Part shown: piece by piece, positions 12,552 through 25,128 of the stretch | How the letters are laid out: each line of letters starts with the position of its first letter | How positions within the stretch are numbered: position 1 is the stretch's first letter | Origin: Pyxicephalus adspersus | Lineage: Eukaryota > Chordata > Amphibia > Anura > Pyxicephalidae | Length of the DNA stretch: 64,000 nucleotides | Assembly (NCBI RefSeq): GCF_032062135.1 | Contig: NC_092859.1 | Span: forward strand, 52,451,155 to 52,515,154 | Direction: 5' to 3' | Made by a program: the position numbers and the translations under genes | The notes under the pieces: model-generated | Databases searched by the model: none | What the model was told of the DNA's origin: nothing | The model's input: the letters and a program-made list of their open reading frames with translations, nothing else

Positions 12552-15500
12552 GTATGAAATATTTTATTGTTTATATTGATTTTAAATGTCATCTATATGC
12601 CATTCTAAATTATTTAGCTAATAATCTTTTTGGACAGTTTTTTACTTTATCCAGAATGCCGAATACTTTATCCAGAAATAGCAGACTTGTTATTTAAGTG
12701 AGGATTTACTTTCTGTTTTTAATAAATATGATATGACATTTCACAGGGTGCCTTTTTTCACCAGGGTCACTTTTAAAAGATTCTCTTTCAATGAAAAGTC
12801 TGTTTTGAAATAGGCGAGGGATGTTTAGGCATCTTGATGTGCTCTTGGTGCTAACAAATTACTCCCAATCTGGTGCTTTGAAGAATCAGGATAAATGTAG
12901 TTTCTGGTTGCTTGAAAATTACCAATAAAAAAGACTCAACTAATTCTATACCCCATAATATAACATGTCATAAACACTGCATAGACTTGATAACAATATT
13001 AAAATACACTAATTAAAATCAAATAAGGCAGATTAGACAAACTTCACATACTATAGCATAGTTTTACTCTATACAACTTTGTAAATGCATTTATACAGAA
13101 AGAAAAATTTGAGACAGATTATTATGAAAAAAGTTTGAGTGCATAATATTATTATTAGGAAGACAAATGGGATATAATCATACTCTAATGCCATATGGAA
13201 ACAAATTATTTTATTGAAGTGTTGGGGCAAATCATTGAACTTATGGGTGCAGATCATTATTATTAGGAATTATAGGAGCAGACTAAATAAGCATAGGAGT
13301 AGATTAATGTAATCAGGGCCGAAGTCAACCAATTCTACATTGGCTAAGGTTGGCATGATTTGCCAGGATGATGTCATGACGGTCAGTTGTTGATGTGTAC
13401 CAACATTGAGGCCTGTTCAAAATGCAAACCACAAGTACCTGTCATTTCTCTGTGTGACCACAGCCATTTCACTGCTGCACACGTTACAAGAAGCCTATTT
13501 ACATGAAGCCAGGACATAAAGGAATACAGGTGATGTCTGCTGCTTCACACTTACATTTTTTTCTGGAGATAATAAAGTAAGACCTTCATTTTGCACAGCT
13601 ACATGTTCAGTTTCTTTTATGGCCAGTACATTTTTCAAGTTAAGACCCAATCAAAGCCTGGTAAGTCTTTCATTCTGACAGGTGTGCTTATTTACACCTG
13701 TTTATACACAGAAGTAGGTGAGAAGAGACTGAGAATGAGCTGCAGGGGGTGCACAGCTAGAAACTGAAGTGAGAATTTATTTGTTGGTGCTTGGCATAGG
13801 TGCAGGGCACTGTGAGATATAGTAAAATGAAGGCTCTCCAAATTGTCAGAGAAATATTTGGTACTGCCTGTTCCCCATCTGTTAGGGATTCTGAATCAGT
13901 AGGATGGATGGTGGGTACGTATTTCGAATGGTAGGTTGCTGGGATTTTTCTACTGGGTCTGATTTGTTTTTTCTCTCTTTCATACTCCCTATTGCTTACT
14001 ACCCCTATTTCACATGCTCTCTTCTCTCTCCCTAAATCACTTTCCCTCTATCTTTTCTCATGTCTGTTATATCCCACATTTTCTCTCTGAAAACTTTAGC
14101 CAGGCTTCTTATGGCAGATGGGACAGGTGATGTCCCTTATGTAATAAAAAACAACCTCACCTGCCTGTTCACAATCTTTTCTATTAAATGAACTAATTTG
14201 AAAACTTTAGCCAGGCTTCCTATTGCAGATGGGACAGGTGATGTCCCTTATGTAATAAAAACAAACTCACCTGCCTGTTCACAATCTTTCCTATTAAATG
14301 AGCTCATTTGCACATTTGCAGCTCAGTGTACAATCCCAGCATAGCTAGCTGCCAGGTATGAATGAATTCCCATGTGCATGCACAGGATTTATGTCATACT
14401 GGCATGGCCAATCAAGATGTCTAAATATACTGAACCCCGAGAAGGACTGGGTGAAGATGTTGTGGCTGGGATAAAGCAAGAAAACGTGAGTGTATTTAGA
14501 AAAATTGTTAAGCTCAGTGTTATAAAAAAGTTTGGCAACAGGCAGGTCAGTTTTTTTTATTACAGTAGAAGCAGAGCCTGCCTAATCACAATGCTTTATT
14601 CTCATAGTTAACATCCACTTTAAGGTGACTTATGGGGGAAGGTGGGTCTCAGCACAAGCTAGCTGGCCTAGGGAGACAAAAGAATAAATCTGGCCCTGAT
14701 TATATTACAGTATAGATGCAGTTTATTATAATACAGACACATGGGGTAATTCTAATACTTATAGGTTTGGGGGAAGATCCTATATAAAGTTGTAAATATT
14801 GTGCTGCATTTATTTTTGTTATCTTTATGTGAATCACATTACCACATCGACCCCTGCTGACAAAATGAGATATGACATCTGTAGTAGCAAAGTTCCAATG
14901 CTGGGAAAGAAAAGGGGTGCCCACGATTGCTTGAGCTCCAGATAATGGGGAGATTACCTGTTACCTATCTACCTGCGAGCAGCTCTTTCTCTTTATTTTT
15001 GAAGCATCTATTCAAATAGGAGATAATGTAATCAATAGTCAAAATCTCAAAATGTGGAATTTTAAATTGTGCAGTGTTCTTTTTAGCATTAATGTAAGAA
15101 ACAATGCAAATTTGTTCTAACAAATTTCCCAGATTTTAAGATTCACCTGAAAACTTTGTGACCCATGCAACTACAGTGTTATAATTAAATGTTCTTTAAA
15201 CCCTTTAGTTAGATCTTGTGTTTATCTGTGTATTTTAGTAGAGACATCATTATGCTCTATATAAGTTGCATGCCTAATGTGGCAAACATATTTATAATCA
15301 CATACTACTATTTGTATTCCAGGCTACCTCTCTTTCAAGCAAGTGCATTTGCATTTTTAGTTCCCGCTAGAGCCATACTTTCCCTGGATAAGTGGAAGTG
15401 TCCCCCTGATGGTAAATAAATGCTCCAACTCTTTTCTGATTAAGGAACAAAATAACGCTGTGGAAATAACTTCAACTGTGAAACATTTTGTCCAAATTAG

Positions 15501-18500
15501 ATAATGTTATTATTTGATATTTAAACATGGAGTTACAATATACTGAGATATACACTACCCATTACATAACAAATGATGTAACTACCAATTTTAATCTTAT
15601 ATGACTTAGATAGCATTTAGACTGAAGCTTTTGACAAATCATTATAATGCTGGGTTTGAAAATGCCAGTCAGCAATTTTATAACGTTTGCTGAAGCCTTG
15701 ATCATTATCTTCAAATGCAGACCTGGGATGAGGTACAAATATAGCACAATGCTAAGTTATGGTCAGATTAGTAAGAGGTGCTAAAGTCATGTGAAACAAA
15801 GTGATGTCTTCCATCCAGCTGACAAAGCATTAGCCATGCGTTGTCAGCTGGATGGAAGATATCACTTTCTGGTGTTTTGTCACGGGATGGAGGACATCAC
15901 TTTCTTTGGTGTTTTGGATTTGTCAAGTTGTCACCCTTCAAGTCCAAGTCGAGTCCCATGTCATTGACACCAAGTCCCAAATCAAATCTCAAGTGACCAA
16001 GAATTCTTACAAGTCGAGTCCCAAGTCAAGTCACTTCATTTATCAAGTCGTTTACAAGTCGTATTTAGTCTGTTATAATGCCTTTCCCCCCTGCATTCCT
16101 TGCATTCTAAGTCCACTAAGTTTGGCTTTCTCCGCTGACAGCTGAAGGCGACGGGGAGGAAGGCAGTGAGGCTTCTGTAACACTGCCTTCCTCCCCACCC
16201 CCTTCAGCTGTCAGAGGAGAAAGCCGTGGACCTAGAATGCAAGGAAGGTGGGGGAGAAGGCAGTATTACAGAAGACTCACTGCAAGTCGAGTTGCAAGTC
16301 AATGGACAAAATCCCCAAGTCAAGTCGCAAGTCGATGGACAAATCCCCCAAGTCAAGTCACAAGTCGTTTATTAGGTGACTTAAGTCAGACTCAAGTCCA
16401 GGTCGCGCAACTCAAGCTGCAACCTCTGTCACTTCAAGATATGGTACCCTCTGCCCATGGTAAGCGTAAAAATTAGGATGCATATGTTTCTTTGTCTAAC
16501 ATTTTATTTATGGGTAAATCTATTTTTTATTGGCATTTTGAAAATAAAATACAAACTGTGCAGTGAGAATAAAAAGCATTAACCCAAGCTTTAGGTAGGG
16601 TGAAAGTGCTCCGAGGATGACCACATTTTTACTGTAGCCCTGGCCAGAGAGCCTTGAGGTCCAAAGAAAATAAGGCTTGCTCCACCAAGATAGATATTTT
16701 GAGCTTAGGCATTGTATGTCTCTCAGCAATTCAACGATTCGGGCCAACACTGCAGCCTTTTGATACAACTCAAAATTTTGTAATCCCATGCCCCTAGGGA
16801 AGCACAGGATGGAATTAATGAGGCTCAAGTGGGTGCTTCGCTAAGCAATTGTGATTGAGGGGGACTGCAAGGTTCGCAAGAATATTGTAGATGTGTCTAT
16901 AGGGATGGTGTAGGGATGTGTAAGATATAATATTAGGTCATCTGCATAGAGAGGTAATTTATGATGATAGGCAGGCATCTGGATGCTGTGTATGAGTATG
17001 AAAGGGTTCTTATAAATTGCTACAGCCAAGTTTTTAAAGTAAAACTCACTCATCTTTACTTCCACAGATCCCTCGATCCCTCCAGGGATTTACTAGATTG
17101 GGTCCCACACGTCCTGTCATCATTATTCCTACTTCTGCCTATGTCATCCGATCATGCACTGTTCAGGTGCAGGATCGGGTGATGTAGTCTGCTTCTGCTT
17201 TCACAGAATATGTGTAGGATCAGCTTTTTTTCCCCCCTAGAAGTCTCCTGGGATGCATGATGTGTGTCCCCCCCCCCCCAAAAGAAGGTAAAACATCTGG
17301 ATTACTATAAGCTACACAGACATTCAATGGAAAATGTATCTCCCTCATTGCTGGCACATGGTCTCCACTCTCCCCAATTTGCTCTCACACCAACTGGGAT
17401 AACCTGTGAGCAGGAATATATGAAGAGTATCATTTTCTTTTGATAACACTAGAAAAGTATTACCCTCCCCACAGGCAATAATTTCACATTTTTGACTTTT
17501 ACTTCCAGTATAGGCTTTTACTTTTCCACCTTCAGTAACATCATCACACTGAATTACATTTACTTCAGTTTTGTTCTTGACGGTCATTTTACAGACAGGG
17601 TCACCGGAGTAGAAAATAGCATGATGCTCATTTTGGGACTCAACTATACTTTTCCACCCTCTATTACCAGGTACTAGACCCACTATTTTTGGCTTATGGC
17701 TTCTTCACCTGCCTTGTCTAACAGCAAAGTAAAATTTTCTACATTTGTCAACTCTATTACCAAAGGTATGTGTTCTGTCACTTAAGGGGGAATTTCAGTT
17801 TCCATGGAGGCATATCCATGTCCAGAAAAGATCACTTCTCCTTGTAGGTTTGATACCACAATCCGTGGTTACCTTCACCTCAAGTGCGGCTTGTTGCAGC
17901 TCTTGTGGTGATGAAATACCATGGCTTAAATAGACGTGAAACTGCCAAGTTATCTGTTGTTAAGGTTGAACATCACTTGCAAAATATTTTCACCCACCCC
18001 CAGGTATGTGTCGGGGTGTTCTTTCGTAATGATTCTTTAATGAGTCTATTCATGCGCTCCATGAGTCCAGCAGCTCTTGGATGATAAGCAATATGGAAAA
18101 TCTATTTGTTTCCCAGTTCTTCTTTCAGTCAGGCAACCCTTGTGTCAACTCTTTTTTTTTTGCTTTTTTGCTTTTTTCTTTTTTATTCAGCAATCTGTAC
18201 AGAAACATATTACCATATATACAAGTAACAGAGTAAACATCGGTACATAATTTAATAGACCCCCCCAGCGTTCTTATTTTGTCCGTATTTCCACGCAAAA
18301 AGCATTACATTTTTCTGCATAGAAATTTATTTTACATTGTAGGCCTATAATTCTTAGGCATAACTCACCGAAATATGTCCAATATTTAATAAATTTATTA
18401 ATAAAGTTCAAATAAAAAAACACACATAAAAATTTGGTAAAAAAAAAGGTAAAAAAATAGGTAAACATGTAATATAACTGTACAGTAGCATGTATAATAT

Positions 18501-21500
18501 ATATAAACTATAATTGTACATATATGAGGATTTTTTTGTATTGGACTCAATACAGCTATTTTGTATTGAATCCAATACAAAATTATTTTAATTTCCTGCC
18601 GCTTCTCCCGCGCACACTGACGCATGCACAGGCATCACCAGGAAACCCAGCTGGAGATCGGAGGGAAAAGACGTGTCCCCAGGACCTGCAACGACCAGCG
18701 GGGGCGCCGGGAGACGACACCGGAGCAAGGTGGGTGGGGTTTTTATGTTTTAGGCAACCCCAAGTGTGACTCGGGACTACCATTTTTTGCATAGAAAATC
18801 CACCCCAAGTCACACTCGGGATTACCGGTAGGGGGGTTAAGTCATCAGTGTCAATAAACAGAACAATGAATCCATATACCAAAGAGAAAGGCAATATAGT
18901 ACCCGTTTACTGAGAAACTTTCACTTTATAAGGGTGAGGGTAGAATAGGGGTTGGAAAGATATGCAGACAGGAAAGGGGGAAACATTTGGGGGGAAGGAA
19001 TGGGAAAAGGTAAGCACCACAACTTACAACATATAGCAAAAGAAGATTTCTAAAAATCTGTGTAAAACCCCAAAACTCTCTTCTTCAAAGTTGTTACACA
19101 TCAAAGACAAATATTCTGACTCCAAGTATACTGAATCCAAAAAACCACGTCTTTTTAAATTTCTCGGTTCTCCCATCTTGTGCTGTAATTAGACCCTCCA
19201 TAGACCTATGTGTGTTTCCAGAGTACCGGAAAACACGCCTTTGCTGTGTTGAGCAAATGTTGAGAATTATGAAATATGTAGCAGCACCATTTCTGGCTTA
19301 TTGTGGATGGAAATGTCTGTTATGGATGATGTCTGTCATCATCTGGTCATGGACCAGAAAGGTACAAGTACCAGGCATTCCCAAAATATACGGGGAATAA
19401 AAATTACCTGGATTGCTCTTATATCTCCAACAAGTCCCATCCATTTGTGGATCCATGTCAGATGAAAATCATTTGTAGCTTAGTTCTTGATAAGAGTTAC
19501 TAAACGAAGCTTTATGGCCAAAATACATGATTTGCTCCAACTGCTCTGGCAAAAAAAGTTAAGAACAGGCCAGTCTTGACCCAGCTAATAATAATTATTG
19601 AACATAAAATAATGTAGGGGCCCTTTTCACAGACAAAGTTATTCAAAATCTGACGAGCGGACAAAATGTTGTGGTGTAGAGATGGAATGGACAAAATGTG
19701 ATAGTTGCATAGTTCGCCAAGCATCTAATGCTGGGAGTGTATTTTCCAGCTGCAAAGTTTTAATTGGCATCCAATCAGATGCAGTGATAAAATGTGTCAC
19801 TCTGAATATCCCTGCTTCACGGCAAACTTGGACCAGAGGATTGTAAAAACCAGGTTGGAACTGTGGGTGGCCAAGGTTAGGAGACATAGGTGAGGGATAT
19901 TTGCACAATCCTGAAGCTTTGGGATTGTGGATATCCTTGAAATCACATTATGAGGAGACCAAACCACTCCAGCCAGGGATATTGGAGACATTGCATCTTG
20001 TAACAGTGCCCATGGTTTCTGTCTCCCACCTCTTGCTAGATGCGTAGCTTCATTGTATAAAAACAGATTAGGAAAGGCTATGCCCCCCTTGGTCTTGGGT
20101 AGTCTAAGAATCTGTTAATTCTAGGGTTATCCCCACCCCAAAGCAGAGAAACTCCTGCCTAAATTTATATAGCACAGAGTCTAGTAAGTGAACTGAAAGT
20201 GTCTGTAATGGATACAATAAATGTGGCATTGCGTTCATCTTTAGCACATTGCATCTAGCAAACCACGATAATGTCTGTTGTTTCCATCGTTGTAGATTTT
20301 GTCTGAGTGAATTTAGCAGGGAGAGAAAATTTAATGTCATAAACTGTGAGAGCTTTGTGGGTATCTTGGTCCACAAATAGGAAATAGCTCTCTTAGCCCA
20401 ATTTAAAGGAAAATACAAAGTCAAAACGGTCAATCAACTCCTGGGAAAGTGAGAGCAATAAGGCTTCAGATTTTTGGAGATTAATTTTATAACTCGAAAT
20501 GGATGAGTAGGTGTGCATTTATGTGGGAGAAATGGGTAATGTGGTCCTCAGGGATGTAAGATAAAAAAAAGCATACGCTGCTATTTTATGATCTTGCTTT
20601 TGTACTTGTATACTTTAATATTGAATTATTCCGAATATGTCCAAGGAATGGTTCCAGGATTAATATAAACAATAAAGGGGATAACAGACACCCCTGCCTG
20701 GTGCTGTTACTTATGGAGAAGGGTTGAGAGAGAAGGCCAATAATTTTGATTTAGGCTGCTGGATCAGAGAATAATGAATATATCCAAGATATAGTTTAGA
20801 TGGTTAGATGGTATAGTTAGATGGTAAGCCTATGTAGTAAGGTAAGTTTTAAAAAATCTGAGTCCCATCTGTCAAATGCCTTTTCGGCATCTGCCAGTAA
20901 AAGCATTGCAGAGATTTTTTGAGTTTGGACATAATGAATTAGATTCAGTGTTCTATAGGTGTTTTTGCGTGTCTCACAACCTGGGAGAAATCCTCTCTGG
21001 TTAGAGTTGATGATGGAGCGGGGTGAGGCGCCTGGCCAAAATACCGCTGAACAGTTTTAAATCAGTTTAGATATAGGCCTGTAGCCCGCAAAAGAGTTAG
21101 GATCCTTCTCTGTTAAAAAGTAAAAGGGTTATGTGAGCTGAGAGGGTGTCTCTGGGTAGAGCCTTACCCCTAGAGATAACATTGTATACTTTGAGCAGGT
21201 ATAGCGTCAAAGTTAGTAAAAAACACTTATAGAAGCGAAGCGTCAGACAGTCCGGTCCTGGCGCCTTGCGTGTCGCTGCTCAAGTAAGAGCAGAGGACAA
21301 TTCTTCTGCTGAAATAAGAGCATTGAGGGCTTCAAATGACTCTTCGGGTATGGACGGAAAATTAGAGATAGGGGCGGATCAACTTTTCTTTATACTTCAC
21401 TGTATGCAGTTGCTGTGTATTATCTAATTAATACAGCTTCCTATACAGGTCAGAAAACCAGGAAGGTCCCTGCTATATCTGGGGTGGAGTGCACCCTCCT

Positions 21501-24500
21501 CCCATGCGAGGAGGCAATACTAGGTATAAATGTCCTAGCCCTCTTTTCTCCTAGAGCTCTTGCTAATGCCCTCCTACATTTATTGGAGTGTTCCTAATAG
21601 AACCCTTTTTATTTAGTTTAAAGAAATTTTGTCTTGAAATAGTTTATCTATTTAATTCTTTCCTGGGTGGGTAAGTTGACCCTTATGGGTAATTTCTAAC
21701 TTGTGTAGTTCCCTGAGCAACTGTTTTGGGTTTTCTTCCCACTCCTTTTTGATTTTGTGGCCTTGTTAAATAAAAATACTCTAATATAACATTTGTTTGC
21801 CTAAACGAATTATCAACCAAGGTGATTTTAAATCAAAAAAGGTTTTTAACTCTCAGAGGGATAGAATGATGTTTGATCAAGAAAAAATCTATTTGCGAAT
21901 AGTCTTGTGCATTAAGGAATAAAAGGTATAATCCTTCTCTGCAGAGTGAAGGATCCGCCAAACATGTTAATACGAATGAAAAAAAGTAGTTTTATCCTCC
22001 GCAATGCTACGTAAGACAGACAAGAGGTTCCTTTGGAAACATCCAGTGTGGGATTGTGGGATTGAGCATTCTCTTACTAAATTCAGCTACTGACTCCAGT
22101 AGAGATTCTAAAAAAGGAACCTGGTTAGTGTTTGGGAGATTCCCCTAAATTTAGCTAAAGTTAGGAATCTATTCCTAGGGTTTAAAAAAAACTGTTCTCT
22201 AAATTGAACCCCATTTTGTATATAACCAATTTAGTGATTTTTTTTTTCTAAATTACAATACACAATCTGTTGACTTAATAACATCTGTTGTAAATTTCTT
22301 AAAAAACAACTATGGACCCCATTTGGGAGGACGTTATGCATGAATTTTGTACTAACTGCCTTTCACAGACACAGTGGGAGTCTGACACTAAAGGGTTAAG
22401 GAGTCTGACACAGTGGGAGTCTGACACTAAGGAGTTTCTTTAAACTAAAAAAACCCATATCGTAAAAAAAAAAAAACAATATTTATTGGCAAATACAGTT
22501 GTTTGAAAAGTATATTTAAACAAACTTTAATCCATCAAGTATGAAAACACAAATTTCACCAAACGTTATAAGTCCGCATAAAATTAAGGGAGAATTGGAA
22601 GAGATCCTGCAAACATGTTCCAAACAATTGATGCAAACCTTAATCCGTTACTATCAAATTGAATAAATATATTCGGATAAGGAACTACAAACTATTCACA
22701 CTAAAAAGAAGAATTTATTTCAATCTGAATCCTTCAAAACTAGAAATGCTTAATTAAAAACATGTCTAAATAAATTAAATAATGAGATAGTTACTAAAAA
22801 AGAGAACAAATTTATGAGAGATAAAATGGCATTTGATTCCAACCGAGCCTATAAATGGGACTCATTAAAATCTAAAAATACTCATTCCAAAACACGTTAC
22901 TCAGCCAATTAGCACTGAAGAAGAATCAAAAGCAGAAGGTCCATCATTAGACCCTAAGCATCTAATAATGTTCAATTCACGTCCAAACACACACCAGGGT
23001 CATGAACATTCTAAAAATGACTTATTCACTCAAAGATAAGCCAGCACCAAACAAAGCCTTACTTAAAGTGACACACCTAACTTGTCTACCTCCATGACAG
23101 AAAACTATCTAGCAGCCACAAATACTGCACCACCTTATGCACCAAACACCACTATCCCAAATTTGAGTCACAATATTGTAAATCCCAAAGGACCCAATCA
23201 GCCTTTTCTAGAGGCTCAACCAATATTCACACTACTGTCAACAAAACAGGTCCGATGAACCAATACCTATCAAAGGCCACCCAGAAACACCAAACTTTTA
23301 AACTAAGTGAAACTGAATTGGAAGTTCTTAGATTGGGCCTCAATTTCTGTCCCACAAAACATCTTTACAACAAATTTACTCTAGTGAAGGATCTACATCT
23401 CTTTGCTAGAAAGATTTTTTTTTTCGAACACTCTGGAAAACCTGGAAATCCCTCTCAAAATATTGGGATCGATGAATTTGCATCATATACTATAAAGGAC
23501 TTTAGAGTATTTTGTGATCTTGTACAATTAATAAATGGAATTTAAGATATGTCTATGTCGGACTGTTCAATTCCAAATTATGAAATTGATTATGGTTGAT
23601 TAAATAAAGAAAAAACAGCATCTCCTCCTCTAGAAGAGATTTCCCTTGATTCTCAAATTCCTAAGGTTAAGAAAAAATCTACTAGGTTTCCAAACTTTCA
23701 TACCAGTCCTTATATTACCGCATTTCTAAAAAATGTCATGAAAGAATTTGAATTTTTGAAGACACAATCTCTAAAACATTACAACTTATCCAAACATTTA
23801 AAATGATCCCTTTCTACATTACAACAAAATACTTCTATTGTAATCAAACCAGCAGACAAAGGGGGAAATATAGTTGGTATGAACATACCACAGTGTAAAA
23901 ACATGTGTCTAAAAATCTTGAAAAATCCTCAATGGTATTGCAAAGTAAAACATTTATTGATCAATGCACATTCGATTATGATGATACACATCGATTTTGT
24001 CAGCCTTCCAAATGCACACTATCGACAATGACACATCCGTTCTTGAAAACCGGGCAGGAAATTTAAAATTAAGAGGATTTGTAAATGCAAAAGCAGTACA
24101 TTTAAAAATCCTCTTAATTTTCTTCCTCTTAATAAATTTCCTGCCCGGTCCCACCTACCTACCTGCACAAATCCACCCTCCAGGCCTCTAGCCTCCAATG
24201 TCCCCAAGGTTTACACACTAAGGACGCAGATGCTGGCCGGGCATCACCAGCTTGCACAGATGCCCGGCCGGTATCGGCAGGAGAAGGAGATGCCAACATC
24301 GCTAGAGGACACTGCGGACATGGCTGGAAAATGCCGCGGGCACTGCTGGAGGATGCCGCTGGAACTGGGAACAAGGTAGGAGTTTTAATCTCACTGAAAA
24401 TTCCACCCCGAGTGTGGCTCGGGGTTACCTCTTTTTGCAAAGAAAATCCAACCTGAGCCACACTCGGGAACAATGCCAGGGAGGTTAAATAGCCCCTTTC

Positions 24501-25084
24501 TTGTGGATAGGTGAGCAGTAAGGCAATTTTTTTTATCTGTTTCCTCTTACTGTTCTTTAGCTGTGCAAAACAGTCACTCAGTCCCTTGCACATGTGCAGT
24601 AAACTTCAACTCACAGTCATCATGCAAATGACAGTAGTAGAGATTAAAGGAAAGAATGTATTTGTTTTATGTTGCATCTCTGGAGCTTAGTGGACTGGTA
24701 TTTTGCCTGATGGTGTTTCTACCAGTATTCTGTTGTTCTATATTATACCTACCTGTTGAACATCCTGTAGTATTTTGTGGGGAAAACCCTGGAGGTTTTT
24801 CTTTGTTACTTGTACATTTATTAAATCATTAGATGTTAATGAGTGCAATTTGATATTAAAACTCTGATATTCTCCAAACTACTCCAGTAGGGGTAATTCA
24901 CTCTCTCTAGCATCACCCTTGTTAGGCGGCCATCAGCGTCCAGCAGGCGCCATTTTTAAATATTTTTTCTATTTGCTACTTATTTCCAGCTGCTATGCTG
25001 ACTGACAGGAAGGCAGGTAGGTTTTTGTTTGTTACTGGTTGTGTGTAGGTATCTATATAAAATACATATCGATATATATATGTA

Positions 25085-25128
<44 letters not shown>

